Shown: positions 23,431-36,777 of the stretch, piece after piece | Layout: every line of letters starts with the position of its first letter | Numbering within the stretch: the stretch's first letter is position 1 | Source of the DNA: Rosa chinensis | Lineage: Eukaryota; Streptophyta; Magnoliopsida; Rosales; Rosaceae | Length of the DNA: 64,000 bases | Assembly (NCBI RefSeq): GCF_002994745.2 | Contig: NC_037094.1 | Coordinates: 65,502,989-65,566,988, forward strand | Direction: 5' to 3' | Notes under the pieces: model-generated | What the model was told of the DNA's origin: nothing | The model's database searches: none | What the model saw: only the letters and a program-made list of their open reading frames with translations | Program-made: the position numbers and the translations under genes

Positions 23431-24455
23431 TGTTTGAGCCCAAAAGTAACTTTGGCGAAATCCTTTAGTGGGTCTGAGCCAGTGGGCCGATACCCGCGGC
23501 CCAAAAAATGAGACTACACGGATTTGGGTTGTGATGTTGCTTATCCCGTGTTTCATAAGGAGATATCATCCTTAATTGCATGAAGATATGAGCGCTTGTG
23601 AGGGTGTGAAGATATATTTGCAATTAATACGTGTGTATCCTACTGCTCGCATCCAGCGATCACATCTAGGATTCTAAGAGGCGATTAATCCTTGCCTACA
23701 TTCTAGCGGCGACAGAGGAGGATAATTATTAATTATCGCTTACGATAATATCAAAACTATTAAGAGTTTTGATTTGATTCAAGGCCAATAACTGTGGCCT
23801 AAAATATAGTATTCCATTCATATTAGGAAAGTGAATCTGCAATAGCCTATATATAGAGGCTAAATACGATACAGAAAATGACCTTTTGACCTTTAATCTC
23901 TCTGAGCAATCAATCCCAGCGATTACAAAGCCTCCCCGGAGCAAACCTTCAACCTCGTTGAAACCCGGTGACCGCGCGCCAGTTCTAGTCTCTTCACGAG
24001 CCGACTGTCAGCATCACCAGATCAACCCGGCGACCGTACTTCCAGTCCCAGTCTCCTCGCGAGCCGACTGCTAGCACAACCGCCACTGTTACTTCCAGCG
24101 AAGCAAGGGTAACGCCCTCGCACCCAGCGAAGCTAAAGTCACGCTTTAGCAAACCTGTGCTTCTCTCAAACTTCCCAGTGATTGCTCTGCTCAGCCTCTC
24201 AACGTTGAGTATCGATTCGGTGAACACAAAGAGACCACAACCAAAGCCCTTACCCGCGTAAGGCAAGAAGTCCTTTTCCTAAAGGCAAGAAAAGAACCCT
24301 GTGACGAGGTTGGTGCTCTCCTCGTCCACAGCGCTTGAAGAAGAAGTCAGGTCACGGGACTACCCCAACGACTGCACCCCGCGGTGCTGGCACGCCTACG
24401 CAATCACTCGCTCAAAAGAGACTGTTTGCACACCAGCTGGTTTTGGAGCCAAACA
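23431..24455. mobile_element. Solo LTR in WD40-C intron 8
   Basis: 1025 bp starting TGTTTGAGCC and ending GGAGCCAAACA (TG...CA with a short inverted terminus), flanked by the 5-bp duplication cattg (23426-23430 and 24456-24460). WD40-A has the uninterrupted site near 7355 (ctgcacattgtctgcataaa). A TATA-like tatatagagg lies near 23849-23858. No internal coding region or primer-binding site follows, so it looks like a solo LTR left by LTR-LTR recombination; a short non-autonomous element is an alternative. Confidence 0.88.
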
Positions 24456-27400
24456 CATTGTTTGCATAAAACAAATTATATAGGCAGAGAATAGTATGTG
24501 ACTTACTTTTCCAGACTGAGCATCACCAAGTACTGCAAGCAGCTTACAAGCTTACCATCGGGACTAACAGACGTGTTCTGCCAATATATAATGCAGCCAA
24601 CATTGAGCAAAATGGTAAAGAATAACCTTACTTCAGAATAAAATATAAAAAAAAGGTTTCTATAGGGGTACTCACATTTACAGACCACTCAAAGGAGAAG
24701 CGGTTGAGGCAAGCGAACTTTCAACGTCAAAAACTCTAAATTGAGCATCATTATTTGCAGTCATTACCCTCACTGAGCCACTACACGGAGAGCATTCAGT
24801 CAAATTAAGTCAAGTCGAGCAACCTGCAACATTTTCTGTAGGAGAACTTACGTTGGGTTTTGGAAAATATCCACTGCATTAGTGATGGCATTCTCATCTG
24901 TCGTTAGTTTTGAGCAGAAAGCAACTCCAGGTTGTTTCATGTGCTGCTCCAAATAAATGAAAAATGAGAAATGCGAAATAAATATACAACTGATTCAGTA
25001 GCCGCAAAGAAACACTTGTTATCACACCCGCCGACCTTGCAGATTAGTTCACCTTGGAAGCCCCCAGCAACCAACAAATTGTCCTTGAGAGCCGTAGTGC
25101 TCATCTGCACTCTAGAGAGTGGTCGTGCCAACAACCCAGGTTGTTTCTGTAAGAACATACCAACATGAATTACAACATCCTTTTAGCCTGGATTTCCGTA
25201 CTAATTAGTCTAGCATTTATACCTCAGTAGGTACAATTGGTTTGGCCACATTGAGTACTTCGCTGCCTCTCCTGTGCAAAGAGTTCCAATGCATCACTGA
25301 GAAGTTCTGCATCAGGTATACATCATGCTTTGATGTGGCCCATAACAAATTCCTTAGCTGTACAAGAAGAAAGAAACCGAGTTGAGGGACATATTGGTAA
25401 AACGTGTCAACAAACCAAAAAAGCAAATAAAATCATTTCAGTGACCATATCTTATGGAAGTGTGCATCTCTCAGCTAACAGAACTAACAATATAATGCAC
25501 TTTGAAGCAACAATATTTAGGCCATTCAAGCTGGCACATTATCTATTCGCATTCTATTCCATTACTAAAAAAGCTTGTACCGAGTAATGTTTAATGCTCA
25601 GCTAAAACAAGATATGTGGGCCATTTTTTCTGTGTCGATGCATACCCCAGAACCCACAACGAGAACATACTAGCAAATGAAAGAGAAATGCCATTTTACT
25701 AAGCACCACAAGACTGAAGTGAAAAAACTAAGCACCCTAACTCCTAAACCTAGAGATCAGTAGACCACAAGAATCCCAACCAAAAAATAAAAGTCAATTA
25801 AATGTTACTCCAAAGTTCGGAAGCTTCATATATAGTTGACGAAAAACTTAAACTTGAATGGAAAGGGGAGAGTAAGACTCAATTCTATTGCCTGGAAGTG
25901 ATAAAAATAATTTATGCATGGGAATTTTGGTGGCTGTACAGAAATGCATTTTATCAGACATGCAAGTGTGCAACACTGCAGATTTCTAAATTAGAGGGTC
26001 TATAAACTTGGGGCCTGTAATGAAAACTTCATCCGATCAAGGTATGTGCCTCTAACAGTGAAGTGCAATTATGCAAAGCCACAGTTAATAACTCCAAAAG
26101 AAGATTTACCCAAAATTTCATAGGCACACCATTACAATTAAAAGAAGGAAATTACAAAAAATAAAAAATAATTGTACCACAGTACTAGCAGATAGTATGT
26201 GATCAAGCCAACATAAACTCAGAATGAAAATAAACCAATAAGTCAGAGAAATGCAAACGTGAAGTCCTTTTTTTTTTTTGGCTTTAAAGATACAAGAAGA
26301 CAACCAGGCACAGAAGCCCAGAAAGAAACCAGAAAACAGCAAAAGCAAAGAAAAACAAAACTAAAAAGAACAGAAACTCGACTCAAGGAGGAGGCCCTTG
26401 AGCATCAAAGAGAAGTATGCGCATTAGGGAGGGAGGAGGATTGGAAACCCAGTCCTCGGTGCACACCCTGCGCGATGCCAACGCCGCCACGAGATCTGCA
26501 GCTTGATTAGCATACCTACTGGTCCAGAGCCAGTTTACTCGATCAAATTGCCCAGCCAGGACCCGGATCTTTGCCACAATCCGCGAAGCTGACCAATCGA
26601 TCGACGAGAGAGGGTTTAACAAGGTTGAAATCAGCACCATTGAGTCAGATTCCAACTGAAAAGAAGAGAGGGAGAAAGAAGAGGCCAGAGAAAGACCAAG
26701 CTCAATAGCCATGGCTTCTGCTGCCAGAGAGGAAGAGGCATGAGTTGACTTCGCAAAGCCGCCAAGGACGGACCCATTGGAGTCACGAATTAGGGAAGCT
26801 AGACCACACTCCGAGGACCTCTCATCCCATGCCGCATCGGTATTGATCTTCAGAAGACCAGGGGAGGGGGGTTTCCATTGTAATGGGCGTCCTGATTTTG
26901 CGGGAGAGGCCTTGAGGGATCATGAGATATTCTGAAGCTGCCGAGTGAGCACGGGAAGCAGTGTGGACTGAATCAGGAATTTCATTATTGAACACACTGT
27001 TACACCTCTGCTTCCAAATGAACCATAGTAAGAACAAAGCATGGGTTTGAAAGATCCGGTTGGATGAAGAAGATGTCTCTTCCAGTCTAAAGACAGCCAT
27101 AATCCATCTATCAAGCGATGTGATGGATTGGGGATCAACCTTGTAAGACAGAGGGTGGCAGAACCATGTTCTCATTGCCCAAGGGCATAGGAATAAAACA
27201 TGTTCAATTGTTTCAGAATAGGGGATGAAGCAAGATGCCTTTGGAATCTATTGTGGTTAGTTGCTAGAGCACCAGAGAGAGCACGCCACATGAAGTGTTT
27301 GATGCGAGGAGTTGCCTTGACTTTCCATAGCCAAGTCCAAATACTCGTGTGGATGGAGTGCGATAGATGAGGGTGTCCTGCAGGATTGGGAGAAGCTGTC

Positions 27401-29334
27401 ATGACTTTAGATTCATACCCAGACCGTACCGAGTAGATACCAGAAGAATTTGCCGACCATAGTAAAGAATCAAATTCCTCCGGATTGCCGAATGAGGTAG
27501 CCCTTATAGCATTAATGGTTTCCATCGAGAGGAGAGGGATGACAGAGTCCAAGTTCCACTCATGGTTGGTTGTATCAATAAAATTACTGACATGGATGAC
27601 CGGAGAATTAAGGGGCATTTGATTTTGCAAATTGAAGGAAGGAAGGCGCGGGATCCAGTTGTCCCTCCAAAAGTCAATTGCGTTGCCAGAACCTACCTGC
27701 CAAATACACCCAGTAGAGAGAATATGTCGTCCTTCCAAGATACTGGACCATGCCCAAGATGGAGAGGAACCCAGGGATGCTTCGAAGAAGGAGCACCGAG
27801 GGAAATAGCGGTTTTTCAGAACACGAACCCAAAGAGCATTAGGATTAGACAATATCCTCCAACCCTGCTTAGCCAGAAGAGCTAAATTGAAAGTCTCAAT
27901 ACTTCGAAAACCTATTCCCCCATCAGATTTTGGCAAGGCAAGAGAAGCCCACTTCTTCCAATGAATGCCCGTAGTAGTGTTGTCTCCCCACCAAAAGTTT
28001 GCAAGAGCCGAGTTGATTTGGTTGCAGAGAGAAGAGGGGAATTTAAAAACTGACATCGGATAGGCAGGAATTGCCATTGCCACAGCCTTGATCATGATTT
28101 CTTTCCCGGCTTGGGAGAGAGTGGAAATGTTCCACCCTGAGATTTTCTTTCAATATTCTCATTGACATAGGCTAAAGCTGATACCTTGGAGTGTCCCCAG
28201 ATGGTAGGAAGACCAAGATATAAACCCGGGTTAAGAACCAGACTCATGCCCAACACCAAACTAATGAGGTTGACAACTTGAGGAGGTGTGTTGGGGCTGA
28301 AAAAGAGTGAGGACTTATGAGTATTGATGGATTGTCCCGAAGCGCTGCAATAATGATGCAATGTGTCCGATAAGACTTCACAATTGGACAAGGTAGCTTT
28401 GAGGAAGAAGATTGAGTCATCTGCAAAGAAAAGATGGCTGACCAAAGGACCATCAGAGCTTATCTTTACTGGATCAAGTAAGTTTGCAGCGCAAATTTTC
28501 CGAATCATCGTTGAAAGAACATCATTTATGAAAAGGAAAAGGAAAGGGGAAAGTGGGTCTCCCTGTCTTAAACCACGGGATGGCTTAAATTTGCGACCAG
28601 GGGATCCATTAACAAGAATAGCCATAGTCACAGATGTAACACAAGACATAACCAATCTTACCCAGAGATGATGGAAACCCATTTTGAGAAGGACCAATTC
28701 CAAGAACTTCCAATCCACACGGTCATATGCTTTATTCATGTCAAGTTTGATTGCAACTTCACCGTCAGATCCTGCCTTAAGTAACTTGAGGTGATGAAAA
28801 AGTTCATGGGCCACTAGAATGTTGTCCTAAATCTGGCGGCCAGAGACGAAAGTCGATTGATTTTCAGAAATAAGGGAAGGCATAAAAGGTCTGAGTCTGG
28901 TAGATATGATCTTTGTCAAGATTTTATATGCAAAGTTGCAGAGAGCAATGGGACGAAAATGGGTAGCTATCTGGGGAACTTCCACCTTAGGAATTAAAGC
29001 AATATAGGTGGCATTAAATTGATTCAAAATGGAGGCAGAGGCAAAAGATTGAGCTGTTGCTTCATGGACCACTTTCTTAACAATTGCCCAATATGATTGG
29101 TAGAAAGTACCTGGAAAGCCATCCGGTCCAAGAGATTTAAGCCCTCCCAATTAGAAAACTGCAGCTCTTACTTCCTCAATGGTGATTTCTGCCAGCAGGG
29201 CCAAATTCATATCCATGGTTACCACCGGATCAACAAAATCAAGAACGGTTTGCATGTGGGTAGTTGGAGAAGCATCATACATATCCCGAAAAAAGTGGTT
29301 TAGGTGGGCAACAATATCTCTGTTAAAGATACTC

Positions 29335-30142
29335 AATCTTCCTCAATCACTAGCCATTGATATGGCTATAATGCTGTGCATTAATCTAGGATCAGTTTTG
29401 ATATTGTTATAAATATAGATAGCTGTAGCATATATTGCTGTGCATCAATCTAGGATCAGTTTTGATATTGTTATAAATTTAGTTATTACAGCATTGCAAA
29501 ACTGATGCTGCTTCTCCTATATATTGTAAACATTGTAAATGCACAAATCAATGAAATACAATTTCAACATGGTATCAGTAGTCTAAGGTGTCAACTTAGG
29601 TGTCAACTTTCCTGTGTCTTCTTCCTTCTTCCAATCTCACCCTCCTTATCTCCATGGCCTCTTCATCGTCCAACCCTCCCTCCCAAAACACTGCTCAATT
29701 CACCAAACTTACAGAAACAAATTATCTTGTCTGGCTTTGTCAGCTGAAACCATATCTTCATGGTGCAAAACTCTGGGGCTATATAGATGGCTCTATCCCT
29801 GAACCTGCTGCCACCAAAACACAACCTGCAAGTGATGGCCAATCTGCCGCAACCATCCCTAATCCTGAGCATGAAACCTGGTTCACTACTGACCAACAAA
29901 TTGTCAGCATCCTCACCACTTCCCTTTCTGAAAATGTGGCACGTCTCACCATTGGCTTCGATACATCTAAAGGGATATGGGACTGCCTCGCTCGCCATTT
30001 CTCCTAGAAGTCTGTTGCCAGTGCCACAAGTCTCAAACTTCAACTCTTTGATCTTCAAAAGGGTTCTCAATCTGTTGATGAGTACCTCCAACAAGCCAAA
30101 TCAATTGCTGATTCCCTAGCCTCGATTAATCAACCCGTCTCT
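29335..30142 (+). mobile_element. Copia LTR-gag fragment nested in LINE1
   Basis: Truncated copia retrotransposon in opposite orientation to the LINE. It comprises an LTR-like stretch (about 29345-29567) with an internal 64-bp direct repeat (gctgtgca at 29373 and 29437), a primer-binding site tggtatcag at 29570-29578 (initiator tRNA-Met type) and a gag start. It ends within gag at about 30142, where LINE sequence resumes. I could not define a target duplication, and some LINE sequence seems lost at the junction. Exact ends are uncertain. Confidence 0.82.
29654..30142 (+). pseudogene. Copia gag fragment
   Basis: Begins MASSSSNPPSQNT and shows the gag segments KLTETNYLVWLCQLKPYL, ETWFTTDQQIVSIL and, after an in-frame TAG at 30005-30007, LQKGSQSVDEYLQQAKSIAD. 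This is the UBN2/retrotran-gag type structural protein that packages element RNA. The zinc knuckle and everything downstream are missing. Confidence 0.88.
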
Positions 30143-31352
30143 GACGCTGATTCTCATTTGTTAACCAAGTACCCTCATCATTCTTAAGTCTAAGAATCTT
30201 ATTTCTCCGACGATGTATGATTGTTGTCTGATGGAAGTACCGAGTGTTAAGGTCACCATGGGCTAGCCACGAAACCCTTGACCTTTGTTTCCAATACATT
30301 TCCTCAAGAGCCCAGTGAGTAGCAATATCATCATAGACAGACTTGATTTGTTGGTGAGCATCAGGCAGGTCAGAGTCCAGGAGAGACTGAATTCGAGCTT
30401 GTTCATCAATTTCAAGTTGGCCAAAATTCGGGAAAGTGTCTTGCCCAAAGAGAGAGGGCATATTGGCACTTTCGAAGGTTTGTAGCCCAAGAAGAAGAAT
30501 GATCAAGAGAGGAAGAAGTATGCCAGTTGGAGTGTATTATCTGTTGACAAGAAGGATGAGTGGTCCAGAGATGTTCAAAACGGAAAATTGGTGGAGACTT
30601 CAACTCCTTTGGATTAGTATCAAGCATGATTGGTCTATGGTCCGATCCAAGTAAAGGAAGGTGAAAGACTTGGGTCTGTGGCTGGTGTGCAATCCACTCA
30701 TTATTGGCAAAGGCACGGTCCAGACGTTCTTTGATTACCACCTTACCATGTTGATAGGAGAACCAAGTGAAGTCTGGCCCTTGGAAAAGAAGATCTGAGA
30801 GTTGGGCATGATTGATGAAATCTTTGAACAGGTTAATCCGCTAAGGTGGCTGAGGGAGGCCTCCCCATTTTTCATAGAGCCATAGAATTTCATTAAAATC
30901 ACCCAAGCACAACCAAGGGAGAGCATGAGGGGAGAAAGTTGTGTACAAAGAACGCCAAAAGCCTGTTTTTTGATTCACATGGGGATTCCCGTACAACCAA
31001 GAAACATTGCAGTGAAAATTTTCTGAAATGAAAAACACACTAGTATTTACATAATTAACCGAGCCGATAATAATGGAAACCTGGACAGAGTTGTCCCAAA
31101 ATAGAGCAAGACCTCCGCCACCATTATTTGTTGGATTGACAACATGCAAGTGGTCAAACCGCAGTTGTTTCAGCCAATACTTTAGCACTGGTTCTTGCTA
31201 TCTAGTCTCCATAAGAAAAAGCATAGAGGGGTTATGACGTTTAACCAAACGTCGGAGTGTCTTTCCGGTCAGGTCCACCCCTAGGCCCTGACAATTCCAC
31301 GATAGAAGCCTCATGTTGGGCCCGTGGCTGCATCGCCCCAGCCACCGGTGCC

Positions 31353-33428
31353 CTAATCCTTAGGAGGATCATGATTAGTTGGAGAAGTTGGCGCGGCAGT
31401 GGTTGCAGATTCCGGCGCCAACAGAGGGGGGTGATGCATGACATTGTCAGACAAGAGTTCTAAAGGAATATGTTGTTGATCTCGTGCTTGTATCAGAGGG
31501 AGACCTTCAAGATCAGTTATTGGAGATAGAGGATTGTGACTCATGGATAGATAGCTTGACCTATTAAGGTCCAGAGGAGGGATGCTAGAGTGAGAGTTAT
31601 TTGCTAGAATGAGTTGAACCGCAAATAATCCCTCAGTTGTTGCAAGGGTCTCTCTCAGAAAAGCATCTCTCTGAACTTGAGAAGTGGGAGTAACAGGAAT
31701 TTCCGAGACAACACTCAGATCTTGAGGTGAGGGAGCATCAGAGGAAACCGACCGACGACCCTCGCGACCACGACTGCGGGTGCCCCGAATCTTGCCTCGA
31801 GATCGAGTCATCCAGGTTTTGCTAGATCCTTCGGTTCTCCTCCCCGACAAAGGAGGTCCATCATTATCCAAATTGGGAAGATAGAGATCAGAAAATGGAG
31901 CCAAAGATAAGGCCATGTCAAAAGAAGAAACTGATCTGAACTTTGATCTTTTGCATTTTGGGTCAGTTTCAATGGTGGTGTCATCAGCTAGACGTTTGAG
32001 GCGGAGCTGATCCATGAAGTAGGCTATTCCTGAAATGGCCTCATTTGGTGGTGATGCAGGGGGATGTGAAGTGGGAAGTGTAACTGGGTTTGTTTTAATG
32101 TTTGCAGCCACTAAATCCTCCAGAGAATCATTGGTGGGAGGATGAAGGTGTGCTTGGGAATTAGTGAGGTGAGGTTCAAAAAGGTCGTGGAGAGGATTAA
32201 AGACCTGATTGAGTGGGTAGCTGAGTGGGTAAAGAGTTGATGGTGGAGGAAGTGGGACAAACTCATTGATTGAGTTGTCAAAGATGAACTGAGTATTTCC
32301 CAAATTGAGTTCACCAGATAGGCCCAAAGTAGGGAAACGATTTGGGTCCGGTCTAATAAACAAACTCCTACTATCCTCAATGACAGCTGCAACGACCAAC
32401 TCATCATCCTGAACCATTTTGGCCTTACCTTTTTTCTTGGGTCTGGCAGAGGAGGAGGCCACACACACAGTAAGGTGTGGATGGGAGAAGGTGGGCTCCC
32501 TGACCGGGGACGGAGATTTATCCTAGATCACCAGAGAAGCTCGGCTTTGTGGGCTGTTGCTGAAATTTGGTTGACTCGGAGCTTGAAGCAGGGGTTGGGA
32601 TATCATGTAAGCGGCTGGGCATTGATGGCTATTTTGTCGGGCACGAAAGCATTGGCTTTGGAAACGATCCCATCCCCTATCCCCAGCTGATTGAGGACCC
32701 GACGACAGACGTCTAGCAGTGGGGGTTATCATCCAAACTCCCAAACGATCAGCTCTTGGGGATCGAGGTTGATTGCAAAAGCGTTCACTATGACTGAGGT
32801 GGCCACAGTTGTAGCAGAAAAGAGATATTCTTTCGTATCTAAACTCCACCCAAATAGGGGGGTTGGATCCATAGCTAATCCACACACCTGGGACAAGGGA
32901 ATTTTGTGTGTTAATATTGACCCGGACCCGAACGAAGCCCCTCCAGCCAATGATAGTGTTAGGGTCTTCGACATTTAGGACCGTACCAGCGACTGCCCCC
33001 AGAAGTTCAGCATTGGCATAGGTCATCTGCCCCCTTGGAAGACCATGAGCTTGAATCCAAATAGCCAAAAGGTGGGCAGGAACATCCTCCAGTCTGGCCT
33101 CAAGAGGCTAGGCGTTGATGCAGATGGTGTGGCCCATGACCGACCAGGGTCCTCTTTTCAGGATTTGCTGACCAGTTTCCCATTCCAATGGAGTGATTGT
33201 GAAAGTGCGATGGTCCCGGATAGTTTCAATATGAACCTCACCAAACTCAGCCCAAGCTCGAGAAAGAATCCTGATCACAGCTGCTACATTGAGGAATTTG
33301 TCTGCTAGAAGGAAGCCAAGTAGCGTGAGTGGTTGGTCGGCTTGGGGGTCGGGTTGATTAAGGTCAAGTACCTGATCAACTTGGTTTGGATTATCCGGGT
33401 TTAGATTGACATTTTGGTTGGGTTCCAT
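31353..33428 (-). pseudogene. LINE1 ORF1 (DUF4283 and CCHC zinc knuckle)
   Basis: Nucleic-acid-binding ORF1 protein of plant L1 elements. One frame runs MEPNQNVNLNPDNPNQ (33428) to PTSPTNHDPPKD (31353). The DUF4283 part shows RGPWSVMGHTICIN and LLAIWIQAHGLP. The zinc knuckle is CYNCGHLSHSERFC (C-x2-C-x4-H-x4-C). The C-terminal half is low-complexity and basic. Two in-frame stops (33108-33110 and about 32523) interrupt it; otherwise the frame holds, so the copy is moderately old. Confidence 0.9.
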
Positions 33429-34813
33429 GGAGGAAGCCGCGGTCTGGGTATTGTTGAAAGGGGATAGATAGAAGAGGTATTGAGGGGAAGTGTATTGACT
33501 GAAACTATGCAATGGAGTTTTTGTGCTTGAAGAGGTTGCACGGGAAGTAGCATATAAATAGGGAAAGTGGTGGATGGAGGTCATTAGGTGAGGAATGGGA
33601 GAAGCTAAGTGGAAGAATTTGCAGATGCTAGGTATTTAGGTAGAGAGAGATACCTGAGTAAAGGCAATTGCAGAGCTGGGAGTTGTGTAAGATTAAATTG
33701 TTCTTGTTGCAGGGGACAGATTAGATGTTTTGAACTCCAGAAGTATGCAAACAGGGGATTTGCTGAGGAATTAATAGCTTATTGGAGAAAAAACCGGGGG
33801 GATGGGCATGAATAGGGTGGGTGTGAGTAAAGATGGTGCGGCGGAGCAGTATGAATGGACATAAAGGCTGCTTGCATTGAAGCAGTAGATCTGGTACAGA
33901 TCTGGGAAGTACTGCGTAGGTACTGCGGAGTAAAGGCGGATAGAAGAGAGACGGAAAGAACTCTAGATCAACAGGATTAATGGCTGGGGTTAGACCAGCG
34001 GTGGATTTGAATGATATGACATGTGGGTTGGTCGGAGTAGTTGCGACTAAGCAGAGGATCGGAAAGCTGGTTCCGGGATCTCCACTACTGGTAGTGGGGG
34101 TGGTTCTATATTCTAGAGAGAGACGCTCTCACTTTTAGTGAGAGGAGCTGGATTTTCAAATTATCTTTGTTAAACGTGAAGTCCTTGATGCCTACAAGGA
34201 TCCTCATGAAAATCAAAGTCTAAGAAATCAAGGATAATGCTAATAGGTCCTATCTTATAGAACGCAATAACACTACTTAAATAATAGGACTGGCTAACTT
34301 GCTACAGAGGTCTCTTAAATGCTCAGATATTCTCCTATCATACCATATAACCACAGTCACGCCAACAGCTCTAACTCCACCCAGCTGAAAAGCTGAAATA
34401 AAGAGAGCAATGGTAATCCTAAAAGCAATATAATTATATTTAAGAGACAGCAGAAACAATATAATTACAACCAAAAGCAAAACTCAAGTACCAGTTACAG
34501 AATTATATAGTAACAGTGAGCGACTAAAAGAAATGGCATGAAGGACAGCCTTCACACATCTACCAGAAAGGATCCAGTGAATACAACCCAGCTTGATGCC
34601 ATTACGTGGCCATCACAGTTCAAACATTATATGCCTATGTCAGTGCGCAAAAGCATATTTATGTGACATGCATCTAAAACTAGTATTTCAGGAGAGTCAA
34701 CTTTTCCAAATGTCCTAAAACTACACTGCAGGCAAAATGCCCTCTCAAAGAGAAATCCTTATTTCCAATAAATAGAACATAGAAAAAGAAAAAAGTGGGG
34801 ACTAATCTATTTA

Positions 34814-35720
34814 GAGCATCTCCAGCAGAGATGTCAAAATTTTTTTGTCAAATTTGAATTTGACAGATGACATAGTAATTGACATTTTACTAGAATTTTT
34901 CCTTCAACCCATCTGTTAAATATTTATATCATTTTATTGTTTTTTTAATCTTTATCCTATCTACTTCTCTCTCTTGATTATGTTCTGAGATTCTTCAAAC
35001 TCTTTTCTTCTCCAACTCTCTCTCTCTCTCTCTCTCTCTCAATTCGTAGGGCTCATATTACAAATACTATTCAAATTACCAGTTCATTGTCCATATCTTT
35101 CTGCAATCCTATCCCAGATTATAAATTCAATCTAGTTTTTCAGACTAGATTTTGACAGAGATATGTGGGTTCCGGATTGGGATTATGATGTTCTAGAAGT
35201 GGGTTTAATGTTCCAGGTGTTGTTTTGTGAGATGTGGGAATTAGAAGAGAGAGACCAGAAGGGAGAGTTTTCCGGATAAATGGTTCTGGTGACGGAGCCT
35301 CTTACCAAACAGCCCCAAAATTCAAATTGATTCTCCAGCAGTAAGCTTTGTTTGTCTTCTCTCATATCAAATTTGGATTTCGGTCTGTTTGGATTACTTG
35401 AATATAAAATGACTTGAAAATGTGAAAGAGGTTGTTTTGCGAGAGGTGGGAATTAGGAAGAGAGAGACCAGAAGGAAAGAGGGAGAAGAAGAGAGAGTTT
35501 TGCTTTGGTCGACCTGGGTTGGAAGAAGAGAGAGACGCGAAGGAAGGAAAGAGAAACAATAAAGAAATAAAAGACAGATGACCGCAAAGACTGTCAAATT
35601 TGACAGTTTGGTTTCAAAATGTCATCCACCGTGGCAATGACATATGGGTTGGAGAGTATTTTCATAGGTCATTTATAGCTGTTGGATTGCCATCTGTCAA
35701 TTGACACATCCATTGCCATA
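34814..35720. mobile_element. Inverted-repeat insertion in WD40-C intron 3
   Basis: About 907 bp absent from WD40-B (near 14955) and WD40-D (near 46410). The left end starts gagcatctccagcagagatg, a start common in plant inverted-repeat transposons. The right end carries similar pieces in inverse order (tgacagtttggtt..atgtcat, agctgttggattgcc). It contains a (CT)n run near 35015-35040. Superfamily and target duplication could not be settled. Confidence 0.6.
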
Positions 35721-36379
35721 TCTGATTAGGTCATTCTGTTTTCAGAAAACACAACCCTAATGTTTGCCGAAAAATATAATTCTTAGGTTTTCTCATTGAG
35801 TTCAGCAACAATAAAATTCTGCACATCAATGATAAGTTATGTCTGGTCATCCTTCAGCTACATTTTAGGTAGGTAGATCAGTTACATCTAACATTTATGC
35901 AAGATCTAGAAACGTGCCCAACAAAGACAGAATTTTGATGAACTCCATACCTTCCGGTGAATGATTGAAGCACAGAACCATAATCATAAATAAAGATATC
36001 CATCACAAAAGATATAACATTTTTTTTCATAAGACCTGCAAAACTACCAAACTATTGATATACATAGAGCTAAAGCAAGGAGCAGCTATATAATAAGGCT
36101 ACGATTATTTATTTGTATCTAGCAGTGAGGCAAGAAAGTTAAAAGAAATATAAACTCCAAAGTTTGTGCAGACAACATGCCATCTATACCAATTATATGA
36201 CATATGCAACACCCTCCACATGAACGACATGCAAGGACTTTACATAATGAAAAGTTCAGGTATGCACTGCACTACATATGGAACATCACAAGATTTGCCT
36301 AACAAAATGAATGCAACGACTTGGACATGCAAAATGAGTAAGAAGATGAAGGTATGCATTGTGCACCACTACATATGAA

Positions 36380-36777
36380 CAAGGGCGGATCCAGGCCCTT
36401 TTTGGGGGGACTCAAGTCCCACCGAGAATTGTGGGATGAAAAAAAAAACTATATATATATATATGTTACTTCTTGTTGCTGTAAATGTATTTTCTCTTGA
36501 TTAAACCCACCCAATTACCCGAAATCAAACCATATATATGTTATATTGTCATTGTTAGTTACTTGTTATATGTTAATTTCATAAATTATGTGGAGCGAGG
36601 AGCAATTGCAAGCAATGGTGTGAACAAGAGTATTATAACTTGTCTAGAAGGGTGTATATTTTGTCTTTTAATCAATAAAATTCTCTCACACCGTCGAGAT
36701 TCTCCACAATAATTTTTTTCTTCTTCTTGTTAAGAACTTCAAGCCCCACCAAGATTTGAATCCTGGATCCGCCACTG
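36380..36777. mobile_element. Non-autonomous hAT element in WD40-C intron 3
   Basis: 398 bp with ends CAAGGGCGGATCCAGG and CCTGGATCCGCCACTG (imperfect inverted repeats), flanked by the 8-bp duplication catatgaa (36372-36379 and 36778-36785), the size made by hAT transposases. WD40-A near 10470 shows the empty site (ctacatatgaatgaaatttt). No transposase inside. Confidence 0.92.

Larger units (their letters stand above)
26383..31314 (-). pseudogene. LINE1 ORF2: endonuclease, reverse transcriptase, RNase H
   Basis: Starts MRLLSWNCQGLG (31314). The endonuclease part shows LFLMETR, CLGDFNEILW and SDHRPIML. Reverse transcriptase pieces follow the copia interruption: GPDGFPGTFY, RPIALCNFAYKILTKI, RGLRQGDPLSPFLF and the catalytic FFADDS (active-site aspartates kept). 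Then MIKAVAMAIPAYPMSVFKFP and FWWGDN, a zf-RVT-like segment, and a C-terminal RNase H of the plant RVT_3 type (26383 to about 26830). Decay: a stop right after LFLMETR (about 31200), several frame changes (about 30840, 30470, 29155, 28825, 28100, 27180, 26820) and the copia insertion. Confidence 0.92.
26270..34171 (-). mobile_element. L1-type LINE retrotransposon 1, with nested copia fragment
   Basis: Inserted into intron 3 of WD40-C. A 15-bp duplication aaacgtgaagtcctt flanks it (26255-26269 and 34172-34186), and a poly-A tail appears as a T run at the left edge. The uninterrupted site is visible in WD40-A near 9290 and WD40-D near 45760. Element order on the minus strand: about 740 bp leader, ORF1 (33428-31353), ORF2 with endonuclease, reverse transcriptase, zf-RVT and RNase H regions (31314-26383). 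A copia fragment interrupts ORF2. Multiple stops and frame changes show it cannot move by itself. Confidence 0.95.

Noticed and set aside
29151..29336. Short minus-strand frames around the copia insertion considered as separate genes
   Set aside because: They are pieces of the LINE1 reverse transcriptase split by frame changes and the nested element.
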